The position numbers and the translations under genes are program-made. The notes under the pieces were generated by a model, which was not told where the DNA came from, searched no databases, and saw only the letters and a program-made list of their open reading frames with translations. 57,611 nt of DNA from positions 1 through 57,611 of the IMG/VR virus record IMGVR_UViG_3300031758_006619. The stretch is one strand, 5' to 3'. This document shows, one piece after another, positions 26,329 through 34,455 of the stretch (position 1 is its first letter; the number at the start of each line of letters is the position of its first letter). Origin of the DNA: a virus.

Positions 26329-27716
26329 TATGCATTCCAAGGTAAGTCTGCACCGCTATCTGATACCGGCACCACTTCCTCTTGACCTTTCTTTACTTTT
26401 TTAACTGGTTCTTTAGCTGCTGGGCGATCCACACTCTGTGGCGAAATGCGTAGTGAGTCCCAGTCAATTGGGCACGTAAACGCCATTTCTTTACCGCCTC
26501 GGATTTTAGTGGTTTGAAAAGAAATTGCACTGGTTTCTTTATCATGAGCTTCCATTGTAAGTGCGATATCTGCGGCATCCAAAATACCTTTGGCAAAACG
26601 TGCTTCTCCGTTAGCGTCGATTTGATATGGACTAACCATAACGATCTCGTACTTACGGGCAAGGTTTTTGAGTTTCTTGGACACTTCAATTTGAGGTTTC
26701 CAATCATAGATATCTGTGCCTTCAATCTGAATTTGATTTAAGTAGTCAACTACTACCAGTTTTAGTTTATCGCCAAACTTGGCTTTAGCTTTGCCGATAT
26801 GCAAGTCGATGCTGCTTAGGGTCAAGTCACGATCATCAACAATAATCATTTGATTATCTGCTTTTAGCACACAGTTTCGTACTAAGTTTTCTTCAAACTT
26901 GTAGCGGTCGCGGTGACGTAAAAACTCCGAGACTAAGTCACCGCTATTCTCAAACATTTCTGCTCGGGCTCGAACTACTCGTAGCAGTTCGTCATCTGTT
27001 AGTTTGTGTTGTTTTAAGTTTTGTAGGTTTACATTTGCCAGGATACTAAGATTACGTTCCATGGTCTCTTTAGCAGTCATCTCAATACTAAAGTAAATAC
27101 TACTGTTACCAGACTCATATTGATTAACAAAAAGATTGCTACTAGCAATAGATTTGCCAGATCCCCGTTTACCTCCAATGAGTATGAGTTCTTGGCGAGC
27201 CACGCCACCAAGCACACTGTCAAAACCGTTATTAAGGCCAAGATAAACACGTTCTTTTTCCAAATCTTCTGGGTGGCTGAACATCATCATGTCAGCCATT
27301 GTAAACACTTTTTCTGATGTGTGGGTCTTTTCTTCAATTGTTAATGCAATTGAAGCTAAGTTTTCTTTTATTTCATTTGTATCGTAGAGTGGTAACTTGT
27401 CTACGAATTTATCTAGTAATTTTACCGTTTCGTTTTGAGTATACTGGTCGATTAATGCGTCCAGGGCTACTTCTGCGGAAACGTCTGGTACCTCGGTTAA
27501 CCGGAGAGTTGCCAGTGTTTTAGACGCCGGACCCTCCCTTAAGGTTAGCTCAAGATCGTCAAAAGACGGAATTGCGCTGTACTTTTCGTAGTATTTGTTT
27601 ACTACGCTGTACAAGGAAGAATACGCAGGGTCTAAAAATACCAACTTGAGTTTAGCCCAAATATCTAGGTTACGCTCAGTTAATAATTTGTTTAAGACTA
27701 CTGCACTAGTATCCAA
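26328..27716 (-). CDS. Replicative DNA helicase, DnaB-like
   Basis: 462 residues. RecA-fold motifs: Walker A (LILIGGKRGSGKSIASSNLF), H1a SIYFSIEMTAKETMERNL, Walker B (KLVVVDYLNQIQIEG) and the DnaB motif TTKIRGGKEM near the C-terminus. The N-terminal 130 residues are a helical primase-interaction domain. Directly upstream of the primase with a 1-base stop/start overlap. Confidence 0.94.
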   Translation of the reverse strand: MDTSAVVLNKLLTERNLDIWAKLKLVFLDPAYSSLYSVVNKYYEKYSAIPSFDDLELTLREGPASKTLATLRLTEVPDVSAEVALDALIDQYTQNETVKLLDKFVDKLPLYDTNEIKENLASIALTIEEKTHTSEKVFTMADMMMFSHPEDLEKERVYLGLNNGFDSVLGGVARQELILIGGKRGSGKSIASSNLFVNQYESGNSSIYFSIEMTAKETMERNLSILANVNLQNLKQHKLTDDELLRVVRARAEMFENSGDLVSEFLRHRDRYKFEENLVRNCVLKADNQMIIVDDRDLTLSSIDLHIGKAKAKFGDKLKLVVVDYLNQIQIEGTDIYDWKPQIEVSKKLKNLARKYEIVMVSPYQIDANGEARFAKGILDAADIALTMEAHDKETSAISFQTTKIRGGKEMAFTCPIDWDSLRISPQSVDRPAAKEPVKKVKKGQEEVVPVSDSGADLPWNA

Positions 27717-27718
27717 AG

Positions 27719-28018
27719 TTACCCTACTTTCGCTTCATTGTCAATAATAACTTGATCTACGATTTCAGTTACTTTGTACATAACTTGCTCTCGCAGCTTT
27801 TTTAAATCTTGTTGATAAGTTACGCCACTATCATACAGCAAACTCAGTTGTTCATGAGTTATCAACTGCTGTAGGCCAAAATAAATGTGGTCGTAAGCCA
27901 TTGTAGATTCTGGTGAGATTTCTACTTGTGCGGCTTTTCCATAATTGTGCATAGCCTGTTTGACGACTTCTTCCATCGTAAACGACTCGTTGTCATGGTA
28001 TGTAATTGTAACACGCAT
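27719..28018 (-). CDS. Small helical protein, unknown
   Basis: 99 residues. Begins MRVTITYHDNESFTMEEVV then a helical segment (LTHEQ-like, DLKKLREQVMYKVTEIVDQV). First gene of the helicase-primase segment, two bases before the helicase start. Possibly a helicase loader or accessory, with no direct evidence. Confidence 0.65.
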   Translation of the reverse strand: MRVTITYHDNESFTMEEVVKQAMHNYGKAAQVEISPESTMAYDHIYFGLQQLITHEQLSLLYDSGVTYQQDLKKLREQVMYKVTEIVDQVIIDNEAKVG

Positions 28019-28035
28019 ACTCTTGACCTCCTAAA

Positions 28036-28072
28036 CAGAAAAAGCCCGGGAGCTTTATGGAACTCCCGGGCT
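28036..28072 (-). terminator. Strong intrinsic terminator
   Basis: AGCCCGGGAG and CTCCCGGGCT (28043-28052, 28063-28072) form a 10 bp GC-rich stem; the minus-strand transcript continues with TTTTTCTGTT. Ends the ligase-HTH transcript. Confidence 0.95.
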
Positions 28073-28088
28073 ACTGATTTAAACCAAA

Positions 28089-28838
28089 TTAAGCAGCGGC
28101 TTTGGCTTCTGCTTTGGCTTTTTTAGCTGCGCCGTCATAGTCAGCAACTTTGATACCACGACGAGTCAACAGGGTACGCAGGCCACGCTCTGTTTTGTCA
28201 ACTTTAGCAGCAATTTCTGCAACAGTCATAGTGTGGATGCTAGCACCCAAGGCAGTTACTTGGTCAACAGACTCTTTAGCATGAGATTCTTTTTGTGCAG
28301 GAATCTTAGCAATCTGGCCTTTACGTGTCAGGCTCAAAGCCTTACCACGAACTGAGGCAACAGTTTTGTTGAGTTTGGCAGCGATTTCTTCGATATAGCT
28401 ACCTGCGTCAGCCATACGAACAAAAGTAGCTTCTTCGGCTTCTGTGTAAGTACGAGCAACTTCAACTTTTTCAGCAGGCTTTACTGAGCCAGTCAACTCA
28501 AGGGCCAACAGCTTGCCTTGAATTTGCTTTGCAGTGAACTTGCCGTCAGCAAAGTTTTCAGCAATATCTTTGTAGGTTAGGTTACCAGCATTTGCGTTAA
28601 CGAAATCGGCAAGATCAGCGCCTTCGTCAGCAGTAAATGCACTTGTTTTTTCTTTTGCAAGACTAGCAACTTCACGATCTAGTTGACGCAGTTTGCTGGC
28701 AATACTGCGAGTGGTTTTACCCAACTGCTCAGCAGCACGCTCAACGCTATCAACGCTAACAGGGCTTTCGCTGCCAACGATTTGCATCAATTGGTCAACA
28801 GCTTCGTCAGACCAGTTTTTAGTTGTTTTTTCAGTCAT
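28089..28838 (-). CDS. Multi-HTH DNA-binding protein (paralog family)
   Basis: 249 residues with four helix-turn-helix-like units: WSDEAVDQLMQIV...LGKTTRSIASKLRQLD, FTADEGADLADFV...FTAKQIQGKLLAL, YTEAEEATFVRMA...LNKTVASVRGKALSL and MTVAEIAAKVDKTERGLRTL. The same unit (charged/aromatic start, Ixx...LxKTxRSVxxKLxxxG) occurs in the proteins at 32209, 54528 and 56187. A Lys/Ala tail (GAAKKAKAEAKAAA) adds nonspecific DNA contact. Likely a DNA-binding regulator or architectural protein; it ends in a strong terminator. Confidence 0.75.
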   Translation of the reverse strand: MTEKTTKNWSDEAVDQLMQIVGSESPVSVDSVERAAEQLGKTTRSIASKLRQLDREVASLAKEKTSAFTADEGADLADFVNANAGNLTYKDIAENFADGKFTAKQIQGKLLALELTGSVKPAEKVEVARTYTEAEEATFVRMADAGSYIEEIAAKLNKTVASVRGKALSLTRKGQIAKIPAQKESHAKESVDQVTALGASIHTMTVAEIAAKVDKTERGLRTLLTRRGIKVADYDGAAKKAKAEAKAAA

Positions 28839-29598
28839 TTGTGGTTTCTTTCAAGAAAGTATTTAGGTTTGTTATGATTTGGATGCCAAGAGACTCGGCT
28901 TTTTTGCGTTTTGTACTAGCTTTATCTTCTTCATCAACTAGGATATCAGTGGCTTTTGTTACTGATTCAGTAACATTGTAGCCTGCCTCTTCTAGTGCTT
29001 TGTAGGCTTCTGCTTTAGTTTTGTAAGAAGATAACTTTCCAGTGATACAAACAGTCTTGGAATTATTATTACTATTTGATGTGGAATTGCGGTTGGACTT
29101 AAAAGAGAACGGCAAAAACTCTCGTAAGTCAGGGAAATCTGTTTGTAGCCAGCCAACTAAGTTTTCTGTGACTTTGTCGCCTAGGCCAGCTTGTTTGCAA
29201 GTTTCGTAAGTGATTTGGTCAATGTGCTCGACAACACTGCAAATCTTTTGTGATGCTGTATTGCCAACCAGTGGGATACTGAAGCTGGCAATCACTGTGG
29301 CCAAGTCAGCACCTTTGGCACGCTCAATCTCGTCTAAGAGTTTTGTGGCTGTGCGCTCACTGCCCAATGCTTCAGCTGCGGAATCTTGGTCTAAGTAGAA
29401 CAGCTCGGTTAAGTCTTGTAGGTTGAGCTTTTCAACACTCCGAGGCCCCATGCCTTTGATGCCCAGAGTCTTGCAGAAGTGTTCAACTTTTTTACCCAGC
29501 TGTGCTCCGCAAGCTGTGTTGCGACAAAACAATTGATCGTTGACCAATTCGAGTTTATAATCACAGCAGGGGCAGGTTGTTGGGATTTCGATCTTCAT
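28831..29598 (-). CDS. NAD-dependent DNA ligase, C-terminal subunit
   Basis: 255 residues from the ATG at 29598. Zinc finger (CPCCDYKLELVNDQLFCRNTAC), helix-hairpin-helix repeats (GIKGMGPRSVEKL, IPLVGNTASQKI) and a BRCT domain (KTVCITGKLSSYKTKAEAY, NVTESVTKATDILV) in the order of the LigA C-terminal half. Together with the adjacent N-terminal subunit it rebuilds a complete ligase, as in T5. A Ser/Asn linker (SNRNSTSNSNNNSK) precedes BRCT. Confidence 0.93.
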   Translation of the reverse strand: MKIEIPTTCPCCDYKLELVNDQLFCRNTACGAQLGKKVEHFCKTLGIKGMGPRSVEKLNLQDLTELFYLDQDSAAEALGSERTATKLLDEIERAKGADLATVIASFSIPLVGNTASQKICSVVEHIDQITYETCKQAGLGDKVTENLVGWLQTDFPDLREFLPFSFKSNRNSTSNSNNNSKTVCITGKLSSYKTKAEAYKALEEAGYNVTESVTKATDILVDEEDKASTKRKKAESLGIQIITNLNTFLKETTND

Positions 29599-29622
29599 GT
29601 TGTTTATCACTTTGTAGACTAT

Positions 29623-29651
29623 ATTATACTGGATTAGGTATGGTTTGACAA
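29623..29651 (-). promoter_or_regulatory. Promoter between ligase subunits
   Basis: Minus strand TTGTCA (29651-29646), 17 bp, TATAAT (29628-29623). It would transcribe the C-terminal ligase gene separately from the N-terminal one. Confidence 0.8.
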
Positions 29652-29668
29652 GTGTAAATTTTTACTCC

Positions 29669-30619
29669 TCAAGCATCAACTTTATGTAGTATGCAAGGAA
29701 TAATTTCTCCGGCACGTATAACGGCCACACGATCACCAATTCGCAAATCCAGCATTTCAATAAAACCTGGGTTGTTCAAGGTAGCACGACTAACCATAGC
29801 ATCGCCAATAAGTACAGGTTCCAGGATACCCACAGGAGTAACCTTGCCTGACTTGCCAACTTGCCATTCAACTGCCGTGAGTGTGGTTTCAACGTGTTCG
29901 GCACGCTCTTTTTTAGCATATGCACCTCTGGGATGTTTGGCTGTGTAACCCATCTCATAGAACAGCTCGTTATCGTTAACACGGAACACTACACCGTCAC
30001 AAGGAAATATTTTGTCCAAGTCCGGCTCATTGATTACTGAAAAGCCTGAGTCGTGTAAGAGATTTAGGTCTTGGTTGAATGTGTCCGATAGGCTAGGCTG
30101 AACACCATAAGCAAAGAAACTTAGTGCTCGTGATTGAAATTCAGCTACATCTTTTAAGTTAAGTGCACCGGCTGCATAGTTACGTGCATTTTCAATGTTG
30201 AGTGGAGCAACAATCTCGCCAGTAACTTGGTACACGCCTAAAAAGGGAACTTTTTGTGGAACAATGGGGTTGCCCAAGAATTTATCAGTTACAATCTGAC
30301 CTTCTACACCATCCCCACGGGTAAGAACTCGAACAAGATTACCATCAACATAAAGTAGGCTAAGAGCTGCCCCATCCAACTTAACACTTGTAGCAATGCC
30401 TCGAATGCCTTGGAGAGGTTGGACGCCTTCATCTTCGTAATACTTTTGTAGTGAGTACATTTGGTACAAATGTCGCTCGGTTTTGAGATTTTGTTTTGCC
30501 CCCACAGCACCGTAACCCACGCTATCAGCCAATGCATCAAACTGTGCATCAGTGATAAATGGTGAGCCTGCATAATAAGCGGCTGAAGCCGAATCTAAAT
30601 ATTGTGTGATTTTGTTCAT
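29669..30619 (-). CDS. NAD-dependent DNA ligase, N-terminal subunit
   Basis: 316 residues. The Ia domain start (SAAYYAGSPFITDAQFDAL), the adenylation motif ATSVKLDGAALSLLY with catalytic Lys, RGDGVEGQIVTD, a VTGEIVAP motif and an OB-fold end (VGKSGKVTPVGILEPVLIG, RIGDRVAVIRAGEIIP). It lacks zinc, HhH and BRCT, which are in the next gene. The ATG lies exactly at the predicted transcription start of the promoter at 30626, so the mRNA may be leaderless. Confidence 0.93.
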   Translation of the reverse strand: MNKITQYLDSASAAYYAGSPFITDAQFDALADSVGYGAVGAKQNLKTERHLYQMYSLQKYYEDEGVQPLQGIRGIATSVKLDGAALSLLYVDGNLVRVLTRGDGVEGQIVTDKFLGNPIVPQKVPFLGVYQVTGEIVAPLNIENARNYAAGALNLKDVAEFQSRALSFFAYGVQPSLSDTFNQDLNLLHDSGFSVINEPDLDKIFPCDGVVFRVNDNELFYEMGYTAKHPRGAYAKKERAEHVETTLTAVEWQVGKSGKVTPVGILEPVLIGDAMVSRATLNNPGFIEMLDLRIGDRVAVIRAGEIIPCILHKVDA

Positions 30620-30625
30620 AAAACA

Positions 30626-30654
30626 ATTATAACAGTTTAGGGTCTACGAAACAA
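30626..30654 (-). promoter_or_regulatory. Promoter giving leaderless ligase mRNA
   Basis: Minus strand TTGTTT (30654-30649), 17 bp, TATAAT (30631-30626), then six bases and the ATG. The spacer contains the octamer GACCCTAA discussed in the findings. Confidence 0.8.
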
Positions 30655-30662
30655 GTATAAAT

Positions 30663-30827
30663 TTAGAAATGCCGTCCAAAAGCGCAGTAAACCTGAAACC
30701 AGGGAGATATTTGATAAGTTTGTTGATCGTGATCCCAATAAGGGTTAATCTCCCACGTTACCTCCCAATCACGACTGAGTTGCCAGTGACGTTTACCAAA
30801 GCGAATATTAAACCAAAGGTTGCTCAT
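30663..30827 (-). CDS. 54-residue Trp-rich protein
   Basis: A short frame (starts MSNLWFNIRFGKRHWQLSRD, ends WFQVYCAFGRHF) overlapping the end of the PC4-like gene by 20 bases. High aromatic content and a start overlapping the upstream stop region support a real gene. Function unknown. Confidence 0.55.
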   Translation of the reverse strand: MSNLWFNIRFGKRHWQLSRDWEVTWEINPYWDHDQQTYQISPWFQVYCAFGRHF

Positions 30828-31101
30828 TTTTCAGTTTCTCACTATAATGTTCAATAATTTCACGACCCTCGGCTACACTGCAAATTTCAAAAAGTCCGTC
30901 TAGTAAGGCATAGATATTTTCAGTGCTTGCAGGAATCGAGACACCTTCACGACTAGGTACAAATTCCCCTTCATACGACAAGAAGTATTTGCGTAGTTGT
31001 ATATAAGTAACGTCTCTGAAATCGTTAACAGCTAATCGAACTTGAAAACCTTTGTCCATGTTTTCTTCGATTGTTTTTGAGTAGAGTATATTCTCGTCCA
31101 T
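30808..31101 (-). CDS. PC4-like ssDNA-binding / coactivator protein
   Basis: 97 residues from the ATG at 31101. The segment FQVRLAVNDFRDVTYIQLRK, YFLSYEGEFVPSREGVSIP and LLDGLFEICSVAEG follows the pattern of the transcriptional coactivator p15 (PC4) family: a beta-sheet that binds single-stranded DNA plus a dimerising helix. Could assist transcription or protect melted DNA. Confidence 0.75.
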   Translation of the reverse strand: MDENILYSKTIEENMDKGFQVRLAVNDFRDVTYIQLRKYFLSYEGEFVPSREGVSIPASTENIYALLDGLFEICSVAEGREIIEHYSEKLKNEQPLV

Positions 31102-31106
31102 ATTTA

Positions 31107-31349
31107 TCAGCCTTTTGGCGCAGATATAATTCTTTGCAGGTTTTCGTGTGTTGCTGGGGTTGCCCAATGTGTGGTAGCCCAGTCTGTAATGCAGTTGTTT
31201 TCTGAGATCTGCGACTCACGTCCTGCTACGCGCATAAGGTTACACCAGTGAGTCCAGTAGTCAGCAAGTATGGCCGCATCAGACCATACTTGCCATACTG
31301 CTTCACTGTATTTCTCGTTTACAGGCTCGCAGTACATCCAGTACCTCAT
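31107..31349 (-). CDS. Conserved phage protein (MRYWMYCEPVN family)
   Basis: 80 residues. The whole sequence, from MRYWMYCEPVNEKYSEAVW through ADYWTHWCNLMRVAGRESQI to DWATTHWAT, is a pattern I recognise from uncharacterised proteins of T4-like phages. Trp and Cys rich; probably cytoplasmic. No function known. Confidence 0.8.
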   Translation of the reverse strand: MRYWMYCEPVNEKYSEAVWQVWSDAAILADYWTHWCNLMRVAGRESQISENNCITDWATTHWATPATHENLQRIISAPKG

Positions 31350-31972
31350 ACACGAACTCCTAGTTCACGAAGATGTTCTAGTGATGCCAGTTCGTGTGCT
31401 TCTTGGTATGCACTCTGTAACCACTTGTCGCTAAGCAGCCAGATACGATAGACCCAGCCGTGTTTATCGGACTTCTGCTCAGACTCAATACGTGCAGTAG
31501 AGTCATAACGCGCACTGTACACAACTTCGCCTACACGAAAGCGGTCACGTACTGCACCTTCTGGAATCAGCTCTGGGCGAAAGTAACTTGACCCAGGCAC
31601 TCGGATTGGTACTGCGTTGTCTTCTAGCACACGCTTAATGAAACCTGCACTGCGATAAGTCATTTTTGAAATTGCATCAACAGTTTCACCATTTAAGTAT
31701 TCTGAGATAATATAAACTACGTCTTCCCGGCTAGCGGGCTTGCCGCGTAGCTCAGCACGACGTTGTGCATCACGAGCTTGAGAACGCTTAAAGTCCTCGA
31801 TAATAGTACCCAAGCGGGTAGTGTTGTATGCCATGCCAAGAATCTGGCAAGCATCTTTTTTGGTAATAGGCTTCTGGCCCTCTTCAGTGGGTTCTAGTAG
31901 GCGGATAACTCGGCTAATGTTGGCCGGAGTCATCAGTTCGGTTTCCAGTTCGCTTCGTTTCTTTGTTGCCAT
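31346..31972 (-). CDS. Conserved HTH-type phage protein
   Basis: 208 residues. N-terminal KKDACQILGMAYNTTRLGTI is a helix-turn-helix-like unit and SREDVVYIISEYLNGETVDA followed by YRSAGFIKRVLEDNAVPI is a second. The C-terminal half (FRVGEVVYSARYDSTARIES) resembles a KOW/SH3-like beta barrel. Possible DNA-binding regulator. Overlaps the downstream neighbour by 4 bases. Confidence 0.7.
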   Translation of the reverse strand: MATKKRSELETELMTPANISRVIRLLEPTEEGQKPITKKDACQILGMAYNTTRLGTIIEDFKRSQARDAQRRAELRGKPASREDVVYIISEYLNGETVDAISKMTYRSAGFIKRVLEDNAVPIRVPGSSYFRPELIPEGAVRDRFRVGEVVYSARYDSTARIESEQKSDKHGWVYRIWLLSDKWLQSAYQEAHELASLEHLRELGVRV

Positions 31973-31973
31973 A

Positions 31974-32177
31974 TTAATATTTACTTTTGGTTTTTATACC
32001 GTACTTTTCTTGATGTTTTGACTTTTGTTTTGCTTCATGCACTGCAATAGCTGTGCGTATTTCTTGTAACAAAGCTTCGTCGTCCCACACAAGAGTGGTC
32101 TTGCCGTCAGGCCAAGTGGTAACAGTAAGATGATTGCCTACTACCACTCGTGGTTTAGGTTGTTTCTTTTGTTTCAT
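31974..32177 (-). CDS. Small basic protein
   Basis: 67 residues from MKQKKQPKPRVVVGNHLTVT (ATG at 32177). Basic ends (KSKHQEKYGIKTKSKY) with a central beta-hairpin-like VTTWPDGKTTLVWD. One base from the next gene. Possible nucleic-acid binding; not recognised. Confidence 0.6.
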   Translation of the reverse strand: MKQKKQPKPRVVVGNHLTVTTWPDGKTTLVWDDEALLQEIRTAIAVHEAKQKSKHQEKYGIKTKSKY

Positions 32178-32208
32178 AACAAAAATAGGCGGCACTAGGC
32201 CGCCTGGA

Positions 32209-32571
32209 TTACTTGAGGATACTGAGGAAGTATACAGCTGCTTTGCCAGTCAACTTGCTGAGAATGTCTTCGTCAACAGGTTTGTTCATATCTTCGATAG
32301 CTGCTTTCAAGTCAGCAATAGCGGACTCTTTGCTTACACGAGCTGGCTTGTCACCAGCTGCAGGTGTTTTGGTTTTAGCACTACCTGCGGCTGGGTCTTT
32401 TTTCACATAAACACCGGCTTGTACCAGTACCATGCGAACGCCATTAGGCGATTGCTCGAATTCTTCGGCAATGTCTTTGATGATTTCAGTTGAGTTGTCA
32501 GGTGTTGGGCCTGCGGCTTCGTATTTTGCGATAACTTCTTGCTTAAGTTCGTCTGTCCAAGTTGCTGCCAT
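32209..32571 (-). CDS. HTH paralog, single unit
   Basis: 120 residues. N-terminal unit WTDELKQEVIAKYEAAG...IIKDIAEEFEQSPNGVRMVL followed by GVYVKKD is the same HTH family as 28089, 54528 and 56187. The tail (VSKESAIADLKAAIEDMNKP, EDILSKLTGKAAVYFLSILK) resembles the VKKxExVxxL...LESLExxxK half of the two-domain members. Probably a regulator. Confidence 0.75.
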   Translation of the reverse strand: MAATWTDELKQEVIAKYEAAGPTPDNSTEIIKDIAEEFEQSPNGVRMVLVQAGVYVKKDPAAGSAKTKTPAAGDKPARVSKESAIADLKAAIEDMNKPVDEDILSKLTGKAAVYFLSILK

Positions 32572-32594
32572 GATGTGCTTTCTGTTATTTGTGT

Positions 32595-32867
32595 TTAAAT
32601 GTGGTCTGTGGTAACGTCGGTCATTTTTTCTGGAATAAACCGGCGATAGTTATGCTTTAAATCATATTTTTGCATAACAGCTATTTTAGCATTATATTGA
32701 CTCTCAAGCAAGTCACGATATTCGCGGGTGAATTCTGCAAAGTTATCTTCTGGCATTTGCGATACATCAATGCCTTCAAAGTGGGTACTGGGCTGCACTA
32801 CTTCAATAACTGCACGCTTGCTAGCAGTGCCATCAGCTTTTGTGTAACTAAATTCTACGAGTTTCAT
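32595..32867 (-). CDS. Conserved small phage protein
   Basis: 90 residues from the ATG at 32867 (MKLVEFSYTKADGTASKRAV). The pattern K(L)VxFxYTKADGTxSxR then PSTHFEGIDVSQMP recurs in uncharacterised phage early proteins. Preceded by the promoter at 32900 with a 30-base leader. Confidence 0.7.
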   Translation of the reverse strand: MKLVEFSYTKADGTASKRAVIEVVQPSTHFEGIDVSQMPEDNFAEFTREYRDLLESQYNAKIAVMQKYDLKHNYRRFIPEKMTDVTTDHI

Positions 32868-32899
32868 GTGGTTTGCCTTTTGTATCAATCTAAGCCACT

Positions 32900-32928
32900 A
32901 TTATACTGTGATTTGACTGTGAGTTCAA
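32900..32928 (-). promoter_or_regulatory. Sigma-70 promoter
   Basis: Minus strand TTGAAC (32928-32923), 17 bp, TATAAT (32905-32900). Confidence 0.8.
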
Positions 32929-32930
32929 TA

Positions 32931-33200
32931 CTAAATTTCTTGATCTTGTTTTAGGATTTCTCGTGCAAGACCTGTGGAAAACTGCTCTGCCATGCGTTCG
33001 CTGAACATTGGCAGTATTAGCAGTGGAGCCACAGCCGCACTTACAAGCACATAAACTACTGTGCTGGTTTTAGGATATTTGGTAAAGCTATTTGAGATTT
33101 CGCTAGCACGCGCTTGTTGCACCAGCGGCCAAAACCAAAAAATGCAGGCAGTAATTGAGGTACTAAATGCAAATAGCAAATAGTAGCCAATCAATTCCAT
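32931..33200 (-). CDS. Two-helix membrane protein
   Basis: 89 residues with transmembrane segments at about 4-26 (YYLLFAFSTSITACIFWFWP) and 47-68 (STVVYVLVSAAVAPLLILPM) and short basic/acidic loops. Overlaps the preceding gene by 10 bases. No family recognised; not close to the lysis genes. Confidence 0.65.
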   Translation of the reverse strand: MELIGYYLLFAFSTSITACIFWFWPLVQQARASEISNSFTKYPKTSTVVYVLVSAAVAPLLILPMFSERMAEQFSTGLAREILKQDQEI

Positions 33201-33577
33201 GTGCTGCCTTTGCGCATAAAGGCACGAGCGCCTAGTGTGAAGTCAACTTTACCTTGTGGCAGATTGATGAACAGTTTGGTACTTGGCACTGTCATTGCCG
33301 CTTGCGCCACTTTAGGGTTAGAACTAAACAGTTCTTTTGGAGCGCGACCGGTAAACTCTTTGAACAGTTTGGCCAGGCGAATTGCTGTGTGCGACCACTG
33401 TGGGGTAGTGGGAGCTTTGCGTTGACGGCCGGTTTCTAACAATGCATTTTGCACCTGCATATTATTGGGCTGTGATCTGAGCGTACGCTCTAGTCTGCGT
33501 TTGCGGTTGGCTTGTGTGCGTGCCACGCCTTGTGGAACGGCTGCTGCAGGTGCGGCGGTTTTGGATTTTGTTGCCAT
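33191..33577 (-). CDS. Basic protein, unknown
   Basis: 128 residues. Ala/Pro start (KSKTAAPAAAVPQGVARTQA), Arg-rich segment (NRKRRLERTLRSQ) and a folded C-terminal half (AIRLAKLFKEFTGRAPKELF, FINLPQGKVDFTLGARAFM). Could bind nucleic acid. Not recognised. Confidence 0.65.
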   Translation of the reverse strand: MATKSKTAAPAAAVPQGVARTQANRKRRLERTLRSQPNNMQVQNALLETGRQRKAPTTPQWSHTAIRLAKLFKEFTGRAPKELFSSNPKVAQAAMTVPSTKLFINLPQGKVDFTLGARAFMRKGSTWN

Positions 33578-33826
33578 TTATAACTTTCTGATTGTATATG
33601 CGCCGGGATTATTGTGTACAGCGGTTAATTCAACTACTCCAGCGGTGTCCAAGAATTCTAGTACTTGAAAAGCTTCGCCATAAGTTTGAATTACCACGCT
33701 GGGTTCATTGATTACTTCAGTTACCCACTCTAAAAACTGTAGTGTAACTGGAACTCGTTCAGTTTGCGAAAGGCCAGTTAGCAACACTCGAAAGGGGTTC
33801 GTAGTCAATGTGTGTGGGTGTGACAT
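33578..33826 (-). CDS. Small conserved protein
   Basis: 82 residues from the ATG at 33826. Core FRVLLTGLSQTERVPVTLQF then VLEFLDTAGVVELTAVHNNP. It overlaps the upstream gene at 33759-33838 by about 68 bases in another frame, which is long but both frames look protein-like. Function unknown. Confidence 0.55.
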   Translation of the reverse strand: MSHPHTLTTNPFRVLLTGLSQTERVPVTLQFLEWVTEVINEPSVVIQTYGEAFQVLEFLDTAGVVELTAVHNNPGAYTIRKL

Positions 33827-34118
33827 GGGCTTGTGCATCGCTGTTTACATAGTCTGTGATAGATTCGGCATTTTTAATGTCTTGTGCAATTTTATAGCAC
33901 TCACCTAGTGCAGCAATCAGTTCTGGAATGCTGTCTACTGCAATAGGCATAATTCGGTCACAGCCGTCAACAATCACGACTTCTTCTGTGCCACCAGCAT
34001 TAGTGCCAAACTCTACATAGTTGTAGTAAAAGTCACCAGAAGCGTCTGGGCCAAAAAGGTTTTCGTCGCCAAAGGTGTCGACGTCATGTGCAGGAACTTT
34101 AGCAAAATTAATTTTCAT
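33759..34118 (-). CDS. Acidic protein, unknown
   Basis: 119 residues, acidic with a beta-rich first half (GDFYYNYVEFGTNAGGTEEV, VVIVDGCDRIMPIAVD) and a helix (LIAALGECYKIAQDIKNAES). First gene after the promoter at 34157. Not recognised. Confidence 0.65.
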   Translation of the reverse strand: MKINFAKVPAHDVDTFGDENLFGPDASGDFYYNYVEFGTNAGGTEEVVIVDGCDRIMPIAVDSIPELIAALGECYKIAQDIKNAESITDYVNSDAQAHVTPTHIDYEPLSSVANWPFAN

Positions 34119-34156
34119 GTGATTGGGTATGGTTATGGTTGTTGCGTTAAAAGAAT

Positions 34157-34185
34157 ATTATAACAAAAAGTAGTTACAGTTTCAA
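34157..34185 (-). promoter_or_regulatory. Sigma-70 promoter
   Basis: Minus strand TTGAAA (34185-34180), 17 bp, TATAAT (34162-34157), about 38 bases upstream of the ATG at 34118. Confidence 0.8.
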
Positions 34186-34203
34186 GTGAATATTTTCGCA
34201 AAC

Positions 34204-34227
34204 AAAAAACCCACCTAAACGGTGGGT
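34204..34227 (-). terminator. Terminator at end of tRNA cluster
   Basis: ACCCACC/GGTGGGT stem (34209-34215, 34221-34227) with loop TAAAC; the minus transcript continues with TTTTTTG. It lies 4 bases after the encoded CCA of tRNA-Met. Confidence 0.9.
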
Positions 34228-34231
34228 GGTT

Positions 34232-34306
34232 TGGTGCGCTAGACTGGAATCGAACCAGTACTCGATCGATTATGAGTCGACTGCTTTGCCTTTAAGCTAC
34301 TAGCGC
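34232..34306 (-). tRNA. tRNA-Met(CAT) or tRNA-Ile2
   Basis: Perfect acceptor GCGCTAG/CTAGCGC, anticodon loop CTCATAA, canonical T-arm, encoded ACCA. CAT may be elongator Met or lysidine-type Ile; I cannot decide. Seven bases overlap the stop region of the gene at 34300. Confidence 0.93.
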
Positions 34307-34455
34307 AAGGTTTTCATGATTTCTGACCGCTGTTCAGGAGTGTAACGAACCCAGTTTATGACTTGTTCCAGCGTGCGTTTGCATGTGGTACATTGCTGCA
34401 GTTGGGGGTCTAACAAACACCGTTGCTGACAGGGACTTTCAATCTTCGAACTCAA
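34300..34455 (-). CDS. DUF1289-type Cys protein
   Basis: 51 residues from a TTG start inside the rubredoxin gene. Pattern IESPCQQRCLLDPQ, then CTTCKRTLEQVINWV and YTPEQRSEIM matches the DUF1289 family (C-x3-C-x-LD ... CxxCxRTxxE), thought to bind metal or Fe-S. It completes a rubrerythrin-rubredoxin-Cys protein operon. The stop codon falls in the tRNA-Met gene. Confidence 0.75.
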   Translation of the reverse strand: MSSKIESPCQQRCLLDPQLQQCTTCKRTLEQVINWVRYTPEQRSEIMKTLR